64,000 bases of DNA from Synanceia verrucosa (GCA_029721515.1 CM056564.1:2147349-2211348), one strand, 5' to 3'. Positions 35,901 to 49,900 are shown, numbered from the stretch's first letter. The notes: a model not told the origin generated them from the letters alone. Numbers and translations are program-made.

Positions 35901-37848
35901 AGGAGAGACCTGGCCACAACGCAGAAAGAGCTAAATATCCCTGCACACCAGCTGATCAGCGAGTCTCCTACCAGGTGGGGATCCCGCCAGAAAATGATTG
36001 AGCGAGTCCTGGAGCAGGAGCGGGCTATTTCTCAAGTCTTGGCCTCAGACAAGAAAACACGGCATCTCGTTCTGACCTGGCAAGACCTAGAAGTCCTTGA
36101 GTCAGTGCACAAGGCTCTAAAGCCCCTCGTCGAATTCACTGATGCTCTGTCGGGTGAGGACTACGTCACAGTGTCCTATGTCAAGCCTGTGCTTCATCTC
36201 TTCCACTCCAGCATTTTGGCAGTACAGGAGGATGACACTCCACTGACCCAGTCCATCAAAAGCTCCATCCTGGATTACCTGAGGGAGAAATTTGCTGACC
36301 CTGCCACCAGTGCTCTGCTAGACATGGCATCGTTAGTGGATCCCAGGTTCAAGACAACATACATTACTGCAGAAAAAGTGGAGGAAATCAAGTGCAGAGC
36401 CATATTGGAGATGGAGACGGAGTCGTTGCTGTCTGACCAGGGCACAGCAGGTTCAGCTGCTTCACAGCCTCATGAAGCACCAACAGTCTCAGAACCAGAG
36501 CCACCAAAAAAGAAAACCCTCGGAAGTTTCTTCAAAAAGGCAACAACATCCTCTGCCACAGCCACACCATCACTCCTCGAGCTGATGAAAACAGAGTTGT
36601 CTGCCTACTTGCTGTCTGTTAGTGCTGACAGTGAATCAGATCCCCTGCAGTGGTGGAAGGACCATGAGGAAATGTTCCCAAACCTGAAAAATTTGGCAAA
36701 AAAATATCTGTGTGTGCCCGCCACTAGTTCCCCATCAGAAAGGGTATTTAGTACCTGTGGCAATGTGGTCACATGTCACCGGGCATCGCTCAAGCCAGAT
36801 GCTGTTGATAGGCTTGTGTTTTTGGCACAAAACCTATAGACAACTGTTTCTACTGATTGGTTGTTTCAAACACAAACATATAGACACAGATGTTCCCACT
36901 CCTCCTGTGATGTGACTGTTACTGTTCAGAGAAGTTTTCACAGTCACAGCCTGGACTTCTGCCTCTGTGGTTTGCTCACAATGCTAATTTTATTTTACTT
37001 TTTAAATCTGTTGTTACAAACATGATCAAGCAGAAAAAATGCACTTTAATTTATATAGTTTTGAAATATCTTTCTCAGGGGATTCTTGCTGAATGCACTT
37101 TTTTGTTGCTTTGAGGTCTGTTAAGGGTCTTTGAGAACTAGGCCTCAGTAGAAAGGCCTACCATGTCATTATTTAATTTTATTTGTTAAAAACTTGTGAG
37201 TGCAGCACCCTGGTTTGAAATAAAAGGTTTGCCAAACTTAATTTGATTGTGATTTTCCCCTTTTTGCATGCAAATTTAAAAAACTCCAATACTACTTGAA
37301 TCATCATACTGATATTATTTTATGCATCAAAGGGTTGAATTTAACATTTATATAGTGATTTACAGGAGAAATAAAAAAAATCGAGATATATATCGTGGAT
37401 CGTGATATAGTCTAAAAATATCGAGATATTGGTTATAGGCCATATCGTGCAGCCCTAGTTTTAGGCATTATGTCAGAGCTGACAACTTCTGAGTTGTGCT
37501 ACGGCTTGAATGTAAACAGGAAACCACTCTAGGCCTTTGCATGTGCAGTGCTGCTTGTGACATGAAATGGCCTCTTATATACCCTGGGAATCAATTAAGC
37601 TTAAGAATGTCAAATAGGACATAAAGTATTATGTGACCAGCTGCATTTTTTGTTGTGTTCATTGTATTATACGTTTAGTGGTACCAGATATTAGAATGAA
37701 CAAGAAATTGAAGAAAACAAGGGTGGTCTAATAATTTTTTCCATGACTGTATATATACGTATATACATATACGTATATACGTATATACATGTATATACAT
37801 TATATACGTATATACATGTATATACGTATGTATATATAGACACGTGTG

Positions 37849-37901
<53 letters not shown>

Positions 37902-40900
37902 CACAGGGACCGAGCGCCCCCCGCAGGGGAAAGAAGGCAGAGGGAGCGCCGGCCCCCTCACATAACAGGCTGCCACCAGGAGCAAGGCGGGGAGAGCAGG
38001 AGCCACACTACAAGGTGTCCTGCAAAAGCAACCACCAAAGCTCCAGCCCATCTAAAAGCAAGGACAGACAAAGTTCTGACAAAGACAAAGGATACCCAAA
38101 ATAACAGCAACAAAAACAAACAATGCAACACCGAAGCTACCGAGCCCCCCCAAAAAGAAAAGAGTATCCTGCGCACAACACCCCATAGTAAACAAAAGCC
38201 ACACCCCCCAGGCCCCAGAGACGCCCCCAGCACTGAGCCAGCCACCAAAAATACCAAGCAGCCATTGCCACCAGCCTCCCCACTCAAAAAACAACTCACA
38301 CACTCTGCTGATAACCTAGACCAAAAAGCAATGCGCCACTGCCCAAAACAATGACCCAAATTCCGACCAGGCGCCCAGAACCCCAACACCCCCGCACCAC
38401 CTGAACACACCACAGGCGGACCACCCAAACGCCAGGCTGCCAACACTAACACGACAGCACTAATACCGGGAGCGCCGGGAAAGCGGGAGGTATGGGGAGC
38501 CCTGAGGTATGGGGCTCCCAGGACCGAGAGACGAGGGGCCAGGGAGAGCCCACACAAATTAGTAGCCCCCCAACACCACCCCCTCATCTCCCAGGGGCCC
38601 CACAGCCACAGTAACCTGAATGATAGTCCACCATCGCAGCCCCAAGACCCAAGGGGCCGGGTCCAACCAGATGCGCCACCAACAGAGACACGCCACCGCA
38701 ACACCACCACCCCCCACCAACAACCAGCGCTCCAATGCATCGCCCCCCAAACACATGAACAAACACAGCCACCGCCACACACTTCACGCACGTCCAAATG
38801 ACCCCCCCAACCGATGAACCAGATCGCCATCACGGACATGCTCCCCCCCAACAGATGAATATTAAATAACAAAGATGACAATGACACAATGAGAAACAAT
38901 ATAAAGAGGTTTGTAAGAAGTTAATGAGGGCTGACCAGATGGAGTGGGGTTCTATTGCAGTGGTTGTGGTGGAGGTGGATAGATGTTCAGCAGAGATATG
39001 GTCCAGTGTGAGATGTGTATGGTGTTTCATTATTTTCAGTTCTTAAGGATAGTTTTCTTGGCGGTAGTTATGGCTGTAAGAAGTAGTTTGTGCTGTGTTT
39101 TACTAATGGTAAGTTCTGATGTGTCTCCTAATAAACAGAGGGAAGGGGATATTGGGATGTGGCAGCCCAGGAGGGTGGAGAGTGACTCTGTGAATTTTTC
39201 CAGAAGGTTTTAACTGGTGTACAATGCCATATGGCGTGAATATAAGTATCTATACTTTTTGGTGTGCAATATGGACAAATTTCTGATGTGAAACCCATTT
39301 TATGCATTTTTTGCCCTGTGCAGTGAATTCTGTGTAGGATTTTGTACTGTATGAGTTGTAGGTTAGCATTGTTAGTCACAAAATAGATATTACTGCATAT
39401 TTTGGTCCATAAGTTATCATCAGGAGTAATGGATAGATCTCATTCCCATTGTATTGTTGGTATGGCGAGGGTTTTGTCTGAATGTGCTATAATTCCATAT
39501 ATCCTAGAGAGGAGTTTTTTTGTGAGGTGATATTGGTTAATTCTGCGGATGATGGGGTGGGGGTCAGATTAACATTTGTAGTGTTAAGATTAGATTGGAT
39601 GGATGATGTAAGCTGCAAGTACTCCAGGAATTGTTAGCTCCTGATGCCATACTTCTGGACCAAATTGGGGAACGTAACCAATTTGTTATTATGAAAGATG
39701 TGTTTGAGGTGAGTGATTCCTTTTTCAGCCCAGGTGCGTAAATAAAGGGGTATCTTGTTGCTCAGGAAGTCAGGGTTATTCCAGATGGGGGTGAGGTTAG
39801 AAGGTGCCAGGGTAGAATTTGTAATTTTTGGAATTTCCACCAGGCTACCAGGGTTTCTGCTATTGTTGATATTTTAAAACAAGGGTAGTGTTTGATAGAT
39901 TGACTGAGAAATGGGAGATCTGAGCTATGAATGTCCTTGCAGAATGATTGCTCTATATCTAACCATGTACTGATTGACTGGGATGGATCCATTTGAATAT
40001 GTATTGAAGTTGAGTTGCCAATGAGTTGTGGTATTACTTGCTTTAAGTCCTCCTTGTGTTGTAGGTTTTTGAAGAGTGGATAGTTTAATCCTTGGTTTCT
40101 TATTTTTCCAGTAAAATTGAATAATGGCAGAGTCTATAGATTTAAACCAGGTGTGAGGAGAATGGGATGGAATCATTGTGAAGAGGTAAATTATTTAAGG
40201 AAGTATTGACATTTTAACGGTTGCTATTCTGCCTATGAGTGGAAGCGGTAAGTTCATCCAACAAAGAATGTAATTATTTATTGTTTTGAGAAGTGGATTG
40301 AAGTTGAGATTGACCAGTTCTTGACAGCCTGGGGGAAATATTAACACGTAAATACTGCATGTGATGTGACTTGTGGTGGATGGCCTGTCACATCCCAGCT
40401 ATTGCCGTGTAGTGAAAGGATTGCAGATTTTTTTCCAGTTTATGGAATAGTCAGAAATGTTGGAGTATGATTCAATGAGTTTGATAGTTTCCTGCAGTGA
40501 TTTAGGGTTTTGTAGAAATAGAAGTATATCATCTGCATAAAGGCTGAGTTTATGTTGCGTGTTGGCTGTTTGGATTCCTTTAATATGATTATTCTGAAGG
40601 ATGGCCGCTGTTAAAGGTTTCAATGAAGATGGTGAATAGGGCTGGAGAGAGTGGGCATCCCTGCCTCGTCCCCCCTGTGCAGTGTGAAGCTTTGTGAAGT
40701 TAAGTCCATTAGTGACAACTGTGGCTGAAGGTAAAGTGTATAGAATCCTGACCCAATTATTAAAAGATTCCCCAAATCCAAAGCTCTGTAATGCGCTAAA
40801 AAGGAATAACCAGTTAACTCTGTCGAATGCTTTTTCTGCTTCTAAGGTGGTTATGATGGTTCCTGCTGGTTGTGATGATGTGAGATGAATTAAGTTAAAC

Positions 40901-43900
40901 AGTCTGCGTGTGTTGTTTGATGAATTTCTACCTTTAATAAAACCACTTTGATCTGGATGGATTATAGATGGGATGACTTTTTCTAAACGGTGTGCTAGTG
41001 CCTTTGTTATGATTTTTAAGTCTACATTAAGGAGAAAGGTGGGACGGTAGCTTGACGGTAATGTTGGATCTTTATTGGGTTTGAGGATAAGTGAAATCGT
41101 GGCTGTGTTCATGTTAGCTCGAATACTGGAATTTTGTTTCATTTCTGTTATCATTTCCTTGAATAATGGGGCTAAGATGGACCAGAAGTGTTTGTAGAAC
41201 TCAGCAGGGAAGCCATCAGGTCCAAGTGATTTATTGTTAGGCATGCTGTTTAGTGCAGAGACAAATTCTTCAGGTGTTATTGGTGAGTCCAGCATATTCA
41301 TTTGGTCATTTGGTTGTTGTTAAGGAATGAGGTTATGTTTTCTAGACTTGGTTGTTTTTCAGATGAATAAAGGTTTGAATAAAATCTTCTAAATATGTTA
41401 TTTATTTCAGTGGGAGAATTTGTGGGCTTCTCTGCTGAGTCCTTAATAACAGAGATGGTTGCTTTTTCTTTATTTTGTTTCAGCAGATTTGACAGGTATT
41501 TACCAGATTTATTGTTATGGTGGAAATTTTCTTGTCGAAGTCTGTGTTTTAAAAATTGTGTTTTCTTGTTTATAATTTCATTCATTTGAAACTTTGAATA
41601 CTTTCTTAATTTATTCTGGTTTTCTTCTGTTGGACCAGTTGCATTTATGTCTTCAAGGTGTTTGATTTTTTTTGTTCCAGTTCAGCTTCTTATACTGTCT
41701 CTTCCTTTTTTTTTTTTTAATATGCCAAGGATGAAATGATGATGCCTTGCAATGCATGTTTCCCTGTTTCCCACATTAGTGTTGGTGATGAATTTGGGGA
41801 ATCATTTATTTCTAGGAAGGATGCCCACTCTCTTTTGATGAGGCTGTCAAACTGACTACCTTTGAAGAGGGATGTATTGAAGCACCATCTGGCGGGTGGT
41901 TTCGATGGGCTGGTTATATTCCATGGAAATGTTACAGGTGCATGGTCACTAATGGTGATGGGTTGAATGTTTGATTCTGAAATACTGGATATGACAGAAT
42001 TACTGGAGAGGAAAAAGTCAATGCGGGAGTGTGAGTGGTGAACCAGAGAGAAGAATGTGTATTCTCTTACCTCTGGGTTCCTCAATCGCCAGCTATCGCC
42101 AAGACCAAAATCACTCATGAACTGTTTTATGGTATCTGTGGACTGACAGTTGCGTTTATTGCTAGGACTGTTTGACCTGTCTATTGATGGGTTTAAAACC
42201 ATATTAAAATCACCTCCTATTATGACCGGGCAGCTGGAAAAGTTAAAATAGAAATAGTGGGAAAAAAAAAAAAATTAAAAAAGGATGGATCATCTGAGTT
42301 TTGGCCATAAACTGTGCAGATTGTCACCGGGTTATTGTTGATGGATATGTTTATGATAATGAAACGCATTTCAGCCTGTGATGGTGGTATTATGGATAAA
42401 TGTGACCTTTTTATTTATTAGGATGCATACCCCCGTTGTCTTGAGTTATAGTGTGCTGAGAACAGATGAGTGAATTGTGGTGATTTAAGTTTGTAATAGG
42501 CTGACTCAGAGAGGTGTGTTTCTCACAATAAGATGTCTGCTTGTAATATGGCCAGATGATTTAGGACTTTGATTTTTTTGCCTGCATACCAACCCCACAG
42601 ATATTCCAGGTTATAAATTTTAGCACTGACATATTAAAAGGATTATGGTCCAAATATCAAGGTTAGTATTGGATTGTGCGCGCGTGCATGCGCACATGAC
42701 ACCTGTCCAAGACATGAAGTGAGAGAGAAAAAAACAAACATACAAAAAACAACAAACAGGTAAATAAGCATAAGGTGCAAACAAAGTACACAAAAATGCG
42801 TGTGTGTGGAGAGTGTAGAGAGGCGTGAGAGGTGCAGTAAATGTATGTACCTCCTTATTGTGAGGTTAAATTATAATATGTATGTCATCAGAGAGAGAGA
42901 GAGATCAGGGTAGAGAGAGAGAGTTAGGGTGGGAGGGGTTAAGCATGGAGCGAGATAGAGGGTTTATGTGCTTAGAAAAGCCAGGGGGTTATGTCCTTGT
43001 CACAGTAAAGCTGTCCTTCTACGTATAATTTGTCTATTGATATGACTGCTTTCTTGTCGTCTTTCATCATCTGTTTTCTGACCGGAAAGAGGTTTTTGAG
43101 CCATTGCACAATTTCTTATGGGTAGTGATCATTCAGTCCAAAGTCTGTTCCTTTTAGCTGTATGCCTTGTTGTTTGACTAATTCTTTCTGTCTGTAGTGT
43201 TCAAATTTAGCGACAGTCGGCCATGGTCTGTTGTTGCTGTTGTTCCAGGGTTCCAGTTGGTGTACACGGTGAAAGGTGATGTTGTTGACGGTGTCAGGGG
43301 GAAGCTTGAGTTGCTGTGAGATGAAGTGTTTGACAGGTGTCTCCGGGTCCTCGGTGGGGTTTTCGGGAATGCCAGAAAAAAACAAATTGTCTCTCATGCT
43401 GCGACATTGCAGATCCAGGATGGAGTCCGACATGATTCTATTTTTAGCGGTGACGGTGGTGAGCTGGGTAGTGAGGGTGTTGACGGTTTGTTCGAGAGAT
43501 TTATTTTCTTGTGTTAAGAGTGTAGATTTGATCCTCGCTAAATTCGAGACTGTGGCGGAGTGACTGAAATTCTCTGTGAAGCGATTTGATGAGTGCCAGG
43601 CGAGCGTCCAGTCCAGATGATTTGTGTTCAATGGATATTAAAATATTGCTTACCTCAGAGCAGCACGGGAGTTTGGGGGATATGATTTGGATAGGTCCTG
43701 GCGTGATCTTTTACTGTTCGGGGTGGAAGTTTGTTTTGGTGGTGTCTGGGGTTCCCTTGTTCATATTGCAGCATTTATTAAAATAATTGTCGATGTGCTG
43801 TTCTAAGCCCTCCAGGTCGAGTGGTGATATAGTCCAGGTTATTTCAACGTAAAAAGAAAAAAGGATAAAGGGAAAATGAAAAGAAGAAACTGTTTATTTT

Positions 43901-46900
43901 TGTTTATTTTACTCCGCAAAAGATTTGTTTGGAGTATCTCCTGTCTAGCAGCAGGGCGCCGCCATCTTGGATCTCTGAATGAATTTCTGGTTAAAAGAGT
44001 TTTTTTTTCTACACACATGACATTAAAAAACAACTACATATCATCAATCTATATATGCTGTACTAATATCTCACAGATATTATCTCACAGATACACAAAC
44101 TATATTATCTTTATATATTGTTTTATTTATATATTGTAAACATACATATATATATATATCCTCTGTGCAGTAATGGTCAATGACAATGTGCAATAATTCT
44201 ACTCCATTCTATGTGCAATAATACCATTTCTGGAAAAACTGAAATTGTGAAATAACTTTTTTTTTTACTTCAGAAGCAAAAATTATCTGATCCTCTGTAC
44301 ATCTGTGCCCAACTACTGTAAATAGTGTCTCGTTTCTTATAACTCTGTCTTTTCTATTTTACATCTTTTTATACTTGTTTATTTCACTGAGCACCTTGTG
44401 GAGCAGCGCTCCTAATTTCGTTGTATGCACCGTCATATAATGACAATAAAGGCTTTTGATTTGATTTGATAATATAACGTGAAATGTATCAATTGATCAT
44501 GCATTTAAGTAATTAGCTATACTCATTTACATCCACCCTAAATGGTGTGTTTTTTGCTGGTGTCCCCTTTAAGCCTACTTAAAGTGAAAAAATGTTAATT
44601 AAAAAATAAATAAAGATGAATATACACATTATCTATTTGACAGTACAATAGGATATTCTGCCCACAAAAATGTAAACTACATATGCTTATCATGCTTTAT
44701 GTCATTGCAATGAACAATGCTATGCAGTTACTGTATTGATGCAGCATGTGGGCTGTTGGCTAGCATGCTAAAACACATCAATGGTCTGTATTTATATAGC
44801 GCTTTACTATATCTGCAACAATACCCAAAGCGCTTTACATGATACATCACATTCACCCATTCACACACACATTCACACACTGACGCTGCCATGCAAGGCG
44901 CTAAACACGACTCATCAGGAGCAGTTAGGGGTTCGGTGTCTTTGACTACAAAAGAAAGAACATTTCTAATTCTAGTAAAGTTCTAGCATATGTTTTATTT
45001 AAAGCACTAATCGCTGAGATTTCAATAACAAATGAGTACTTACCAAAAGTTTTGTTGTAACTTCCTCTGGGAGCAGCAGGCACATCATACATGTGCTTTG
45101 ATAACTCAAAATCCACAAATCTGATTGGCTTACAATCCATCCATCCATCCATTTTCTACCGCTTATCCTCACATAGGGTCGCAGGGGGCTGGAGCCTATC
45201 CCAGCTGTGTTAGGGCGGACGGCAGGGTACACCCTGGACAAGTCGCCACCTTGTCGCAGGGCACATAGAGACAGACAACCAGTCACATTCACATTCACAC
45301 CTACGGCTAAATTAAATTAGCCAATTAACCTAATCCACATGCATGTTTTTGGATGGTGGGAGGAAGCCGGAGTACCCGGAGAGAACCCATGCAAACGGGG
45401 AGAACATGCAAACTCCACACAGAAAGGCCCCGGGCCGGGAATCAAACCCAATACCTTCTTGCTGTGAGGCAACAGTGCTAACCACTGCACCAACGTGCCG
45501 TCCTGACTTAAAATCAAAAGTATAATTTATGTAACAAGTAGCTTCATTGGAAGAACCATGAACCAGCAAAAAAAGCGATGTAGTTTTTATTTTAATTGCC
45601 TCAGAAGTCACAAGTGGGCTTATATGGTACGTGGGCTTAATAGGTACACTTACCCTAGTCTTGACAGAATCATCGACATGCTCGTCACCTCTCTCGATGG
45701 TTGAAGATGATGGCTTTACTACAGTGATCTGCACCTTGAAAACTGGTTGCACTCTTCCTTACAGGACCTATTTTATGCGGGAGTTCTGGCAAGATGGCAA
45801 CCAAGTAAGACGTGCTTAACGAACCTCCGGTGAAGCGTGACCTCATTAGATGTTTTAGCCCATTGGAAGTGCCTGAACTACGCCATTATTTTGATTTAAG
45901 CACTCGGTGAACACACTTAACAAGTCTTCTACCCACTGTTTCATGGCGACCAGGAGTGGCACTGAATTTTCTCTGTCGGAAAGCAAAGCTAGCATTGCCA
46001 ACATGTCCGAGGACGCTCCCCTGACTCGTGGCATGCTAAATCAAGGAGACAATGCAGTCGTTAGTGAAGGGGATTTTGAACGATATCCTTCAGCCCATGT
46101 TACAAGAACTAGAGGACAAAGTAACTGCGAAAATTGAGGATGTTGGTAAGGAACTTTGTCCAGCCATCCTAACTTTACAAACAACGGTGACGACGCATGC
46201 CGAGAGCATCAGCATCCTCGAGACCTCCGATACAGCGCGAGGCGAGGATGGCCATTATGGGAATAATGGCCATGAAACTAATAAGCTTTGTAGACAGAAG
46301 TCGCAGGAATAATATCAGGGTGGTTGGATTAACAGAAGGGACTGAAGGCTCAAATCTGACAAAATTCATCCAGTTCTTTCTTCAAAAAACCTTGGAGCAG
46401 GAGTTTCCGTCTCCCCGGAGATAGACAGAGCCAACCGCACCGGCCTCGCCACATCCTTTCCTGGTGAGGATCCACTTTTTCCAGTAGAAATAACGTGTAA
46501 TGCAGCTTTCCATGGAAACCGGTCAGCTGACGTTCAACGGCAAGAATATATTCATCTATCCAGAACCCTCCACTGAAACTTCCAGACGCCGAGCTGCTTT
46601 TGGTCCCATAAAGGAGATTCTCCGCATTATGGCATTTGACACCCTGCCAGGCTTTGGATCAAGGTAGATGGACAACGCAAAATCTTCGACTCACCGGCGA
46701 CGCTAAGAACTTTTGCAGAGACAAAGTTCAAGTGACTTTACTCTGCTTTGCACTGCTGATGTGATGGCGGCGCACTGTGTACGTAAGTCTATGAGCCCCC
46801 AAGCAGTACCGTCATATAGGGGGGAGAGGTGATGACAATTCTAAGGGCCCACAGCCCGCTATGACCCACACACAGTCCCTGGTAGCCTCTATGACAAAAT

Positions 46901-49900
46901 GATTGTACATACACTATATATACACTAATATATATTCATACGAATGAATCCGAATTAAAACAAAACCACAAGTCACACAGTATTTTAATTTTAATAATTT
47001 CAATAACCCCCTTGGCCCCTTCTTAAAAAATGGTTTGGTCCACACCGTGGTTCGTTCTTCCTCATCGGAATTAAGTGAGCGTGAGCGACGCTCGAGTTGA
47101 GAAGGAGGCCAGGGGTAGGAGCAGCAGAGCCGGGGCCCAGAACATCAAAAACTTTTTTTTTCTAAGAACGGTGACAGTAAAACTACAGAGGGCAGCTGAA
47201 ACAATTAGCCTACTTGTTCATTCATTTAATGTCTGTAGCATTACCTTTGGTGGGGTGCAGGCTGGAGCCTACGTTAGCTGCCATCTGGCTGCACTACACT
47301 CTGGACAAGTCGCCAGTTCATTTAAAAGAAAAAAAAAAAAAAAAGTTGCCAGTTCATTGTAGAGCAGCGGTTCCTTATAACTGAACGTTACCAATTTAGG
47401 AGCTACAACAGTGCTCAGTGCCTGGGCCAGTCACAGAGGTCTGGCTGACATTTGGCGTTTAATGAACCCCTCTGTCGGTAGTATAACGTTATTTCGGTCA
47501 GTGGAGGTGTTAACTGGGTTCCAGCTGTATGTGCGTGTCAGCAGATTAGCAACATCAGACTTTACAGTGACATTAAAGAGCTTGGGATGTCAGGAACACA
47601 GTAGAAACCCATCAGGAGGACTGTAGCCTGTGGCCTTTAACAGGACAATTCAGATTTTTTTTGTGTTGTTTTCCACTGAAGACAGATGGTTTTGAGTCAT
47701 GGATCAAGGTGTTGTGGACAGTCCTGTTACCCTTGTCATCAGGGCACCCAACCAGAAGTACGATGACCGGATGATCAACTGCTGTCAGAACTGGACTGTG
47801 GAGAAACTCAAAGCACACATCTCAGATGTATACCCCAGCAAACCAAGCTCCAAAGACCAGAGGCTTGTGTATTCTGGGAAGCTGCTTTTGGATCACTTTA
47901 CTTTAAAAGATGTGCTCAGAAAGCAGGATGAGTACCACATGCTGCATCTGGTGTGCGCCTCTCGAACCCCTCCCAGCTCTCCAAAGCCCCCCCGCAGCTA
48001 TGGTAACAAGCCTCCAGAGGACTCGGCCGGTCCCACACCCCTTCAGAACTCTACCGGTCCTCCCACTGGTCATCATAGCCAGTCAGCTGCAGGAGAGAGC
48101 AGTGATGGACTCAGACAGCGAACCGGACCCTTCCCTTACCACCAGATGTATCCACAGTTTATGCACAGCTGGAATCACCACTCCCCACAGTCGGCTGCTC
48201 TTGCAAACATGCCCGCTCATTACAACCCCATGACACAAATATGGTGGCAGCAGCTGTACACCCGGCACTACTACAGGCATTATCAGTTACTGGCAGCTTC
48301 CTCTCAACACCTCAGGCCCGACCAGCCCTCGGCTTGCTCCAACCCGCCCGACCCTCTGAGCCAGAGGCCTCAGGCAGATCGCCGTGGCGACCCGGAGGTC
48401 CAGATGAACGCACAGGGAGGGGAGGTCCTGAACGGGGAGGAGCTGAACCGGGACTGGCTGGACTGGGTGTACACGTTTTCACGCGCTGCGATCCTACTCA
48501 GCATAGTTTACTTCTACTTCTCCTTCAGCCGGTTCATCGTGGTGATGATGGCCATGCTAGTGCTTCACTTGCATCAGGCCGGCTGGTTTCCCTTCAACCT
48601 GAAGATTGAACTCCAGCTTCCTGGAGACCGAGCCAATCAGGACGACATGGAGGGGGAGCTGCAAAACCACGATTTACATCGAGATGGACGGAGCGATGGA
48701 TGATGGCACTGACGATGAAGGAGAAAGTGGAGAGGAGGGAGTGGAGAATCCAAACAGCGCCCCTCACGCAGGCTTCCTGTCCTCCACGTGGTCGTTCATC
48801 ATCACCTTCTTCATGTCGCTCATCCCGGAGGGACCAGCAAATGCTGCTAACTGAACCACGAGCCGCCACAGATCTCCATAAGGGCACATTGTTTCTTTTG
48901 ACAAGGAGGACAAGCTGCTTAGTTTCCCCGATATCATTCTCTGGCACACATCTTAAGACTGAGCCAGAACACAAAATGACTGAATGAACCTGAAAACACA
49001 AAAAAGGTTAATGCCTGTGGAGTTTGTCTCCACATTAAGAACCATTTTGAACATTAGTTTAACTGATATATACAGTTCAGTCATTGCTTGTGATGCCTTC
49101 TGAACAAACATATAAATATAACATATAAATACGAATATAGTCTGTCAATAGGGGCATTTATAAAGATGAGTAATTACAGCGTTCTTGTGTTTAACGACCT
49201 GAACCTCTTTTTTTCCCTTTTGTGAGAAGCTGCAATATTTGTTGAGATAGTTTTATTTAGATTGTATTTTTTTCCTCTTTTTTTTTAAACTGGATTTAAA
49301 AAAAAAAAAAGAAAAAAGCTAAACTTCAGAGAATAATCCTGAGTCATGCAGTGCATGTGATAAATTGACACGAGTGATTATGAACTGTGTCACAGTGTGT
49401 CTCGGGGTGATTTGGCTGTGAGACAATAATGGGTTGTTTGACAGCCTGAAAGGACTGAGTGATGCAGAAGAAGTGATTGTGGAATATCGAGCAAGATGGT
49501 CAGGTGGCACAGAGCGAACAAGAGACACTTAAATCTGCACTGCCACAGGTCAGAGATCAGGACAAAATAACACCTTGAGTGTGAAAATGGGTGCTGCTGT
49601 TACCTTTTATCATGTTGTGTACCAATAATAACAATCAGGTTATTATTAAACCATCCTTCATGGTAAAGTAGTTGTGTGTTTTCATCCTGATTCTCACTAA
49701 AGTAAAGAGCAACAATTGATCTAGTGATGGGCAAAACAGTTCCTTGGACTGAACTGAATCCTTCAGAATCGTTCATTAAAAGGACTCGTTCACTGAATCC
49801 TTCAGTTCTTCACAGGAGCTCCATCCTGCTCATGCAGTACAGTGAGTGACACTAAACTACAGCAGCAAGCAGCACGAGTCCTATTTCTCTTATACTGAAG

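Larger units (their letters stand above)
34076..37457 (+). mobile_element. hAT transposon (ZBED-type), apparently complete
   Basis: It begins TAGGGGTGGGCGATATA and ends CATATCGTGCAGCCCTA, imperfect terminal inverted repeats. It is flanked by an 8-bp duplication GTTTTAGG at 34068-34075 and 37458-37465, as expected for hAT. It inserted into the transposase gene of a Tc1-like element immediately after the third codon. It carries a two-exon transposase gene with no visible break. A second copy starting at 63116 differs at only two positions that I could see over 885 bp. Confidence 0.95.
32992..37749 (-). mobile_element. Tc1/mariner-like transposon, split by a hAT insertion
   Basis: Perfect ~51-bp terminal inverted repeats start CAGTCATGGAAAAAATTATT at the left and end AATAATTTTTTCCATGACTG at the right, flanked by TA on each side (32990-32991 and 37750-37751). 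Without the 3.4-kb hAT insert it is about 1.37 kb. It carries one minus-strand transposase gene with a large in-frame deletion. Another copy of the family begins at 62878. Confidence 0.95.
37905..43990 (-). mobile_element. L1/Tx1-like LINE, near full length, degraded
   Basis: On the minus strand the 5' end is near 43990, where GATCCAAGATGGCGGCGC resembles the start of L1-type elements. An ORF1 remnant, endonuclease, reverse transcriptase and a C-terminal CCHC-like domain follow in order, then a long 3' region ending at the TA microsatellite. Frameshifts and stops break both ORFs, so this copy is dead. It lies in intron 1 of smarcb1, antisense to the gene. Confidence 0.88.

Noticed and set aside
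37958..38899. A 313-codon minus-strand ORF
   Set aside because: It results from the strong G/T skew of the LINE 3' region, has a Trp/Gly/Val-rich translation and no recognisable domain.
47699..48703. Ordinary single-exon HERPUD gene
   Set aside because: HERPUD2 is multi-exon in vertebrates, and here the copy has a poly(A), a 12-bp duplication and sits inside a LINE.
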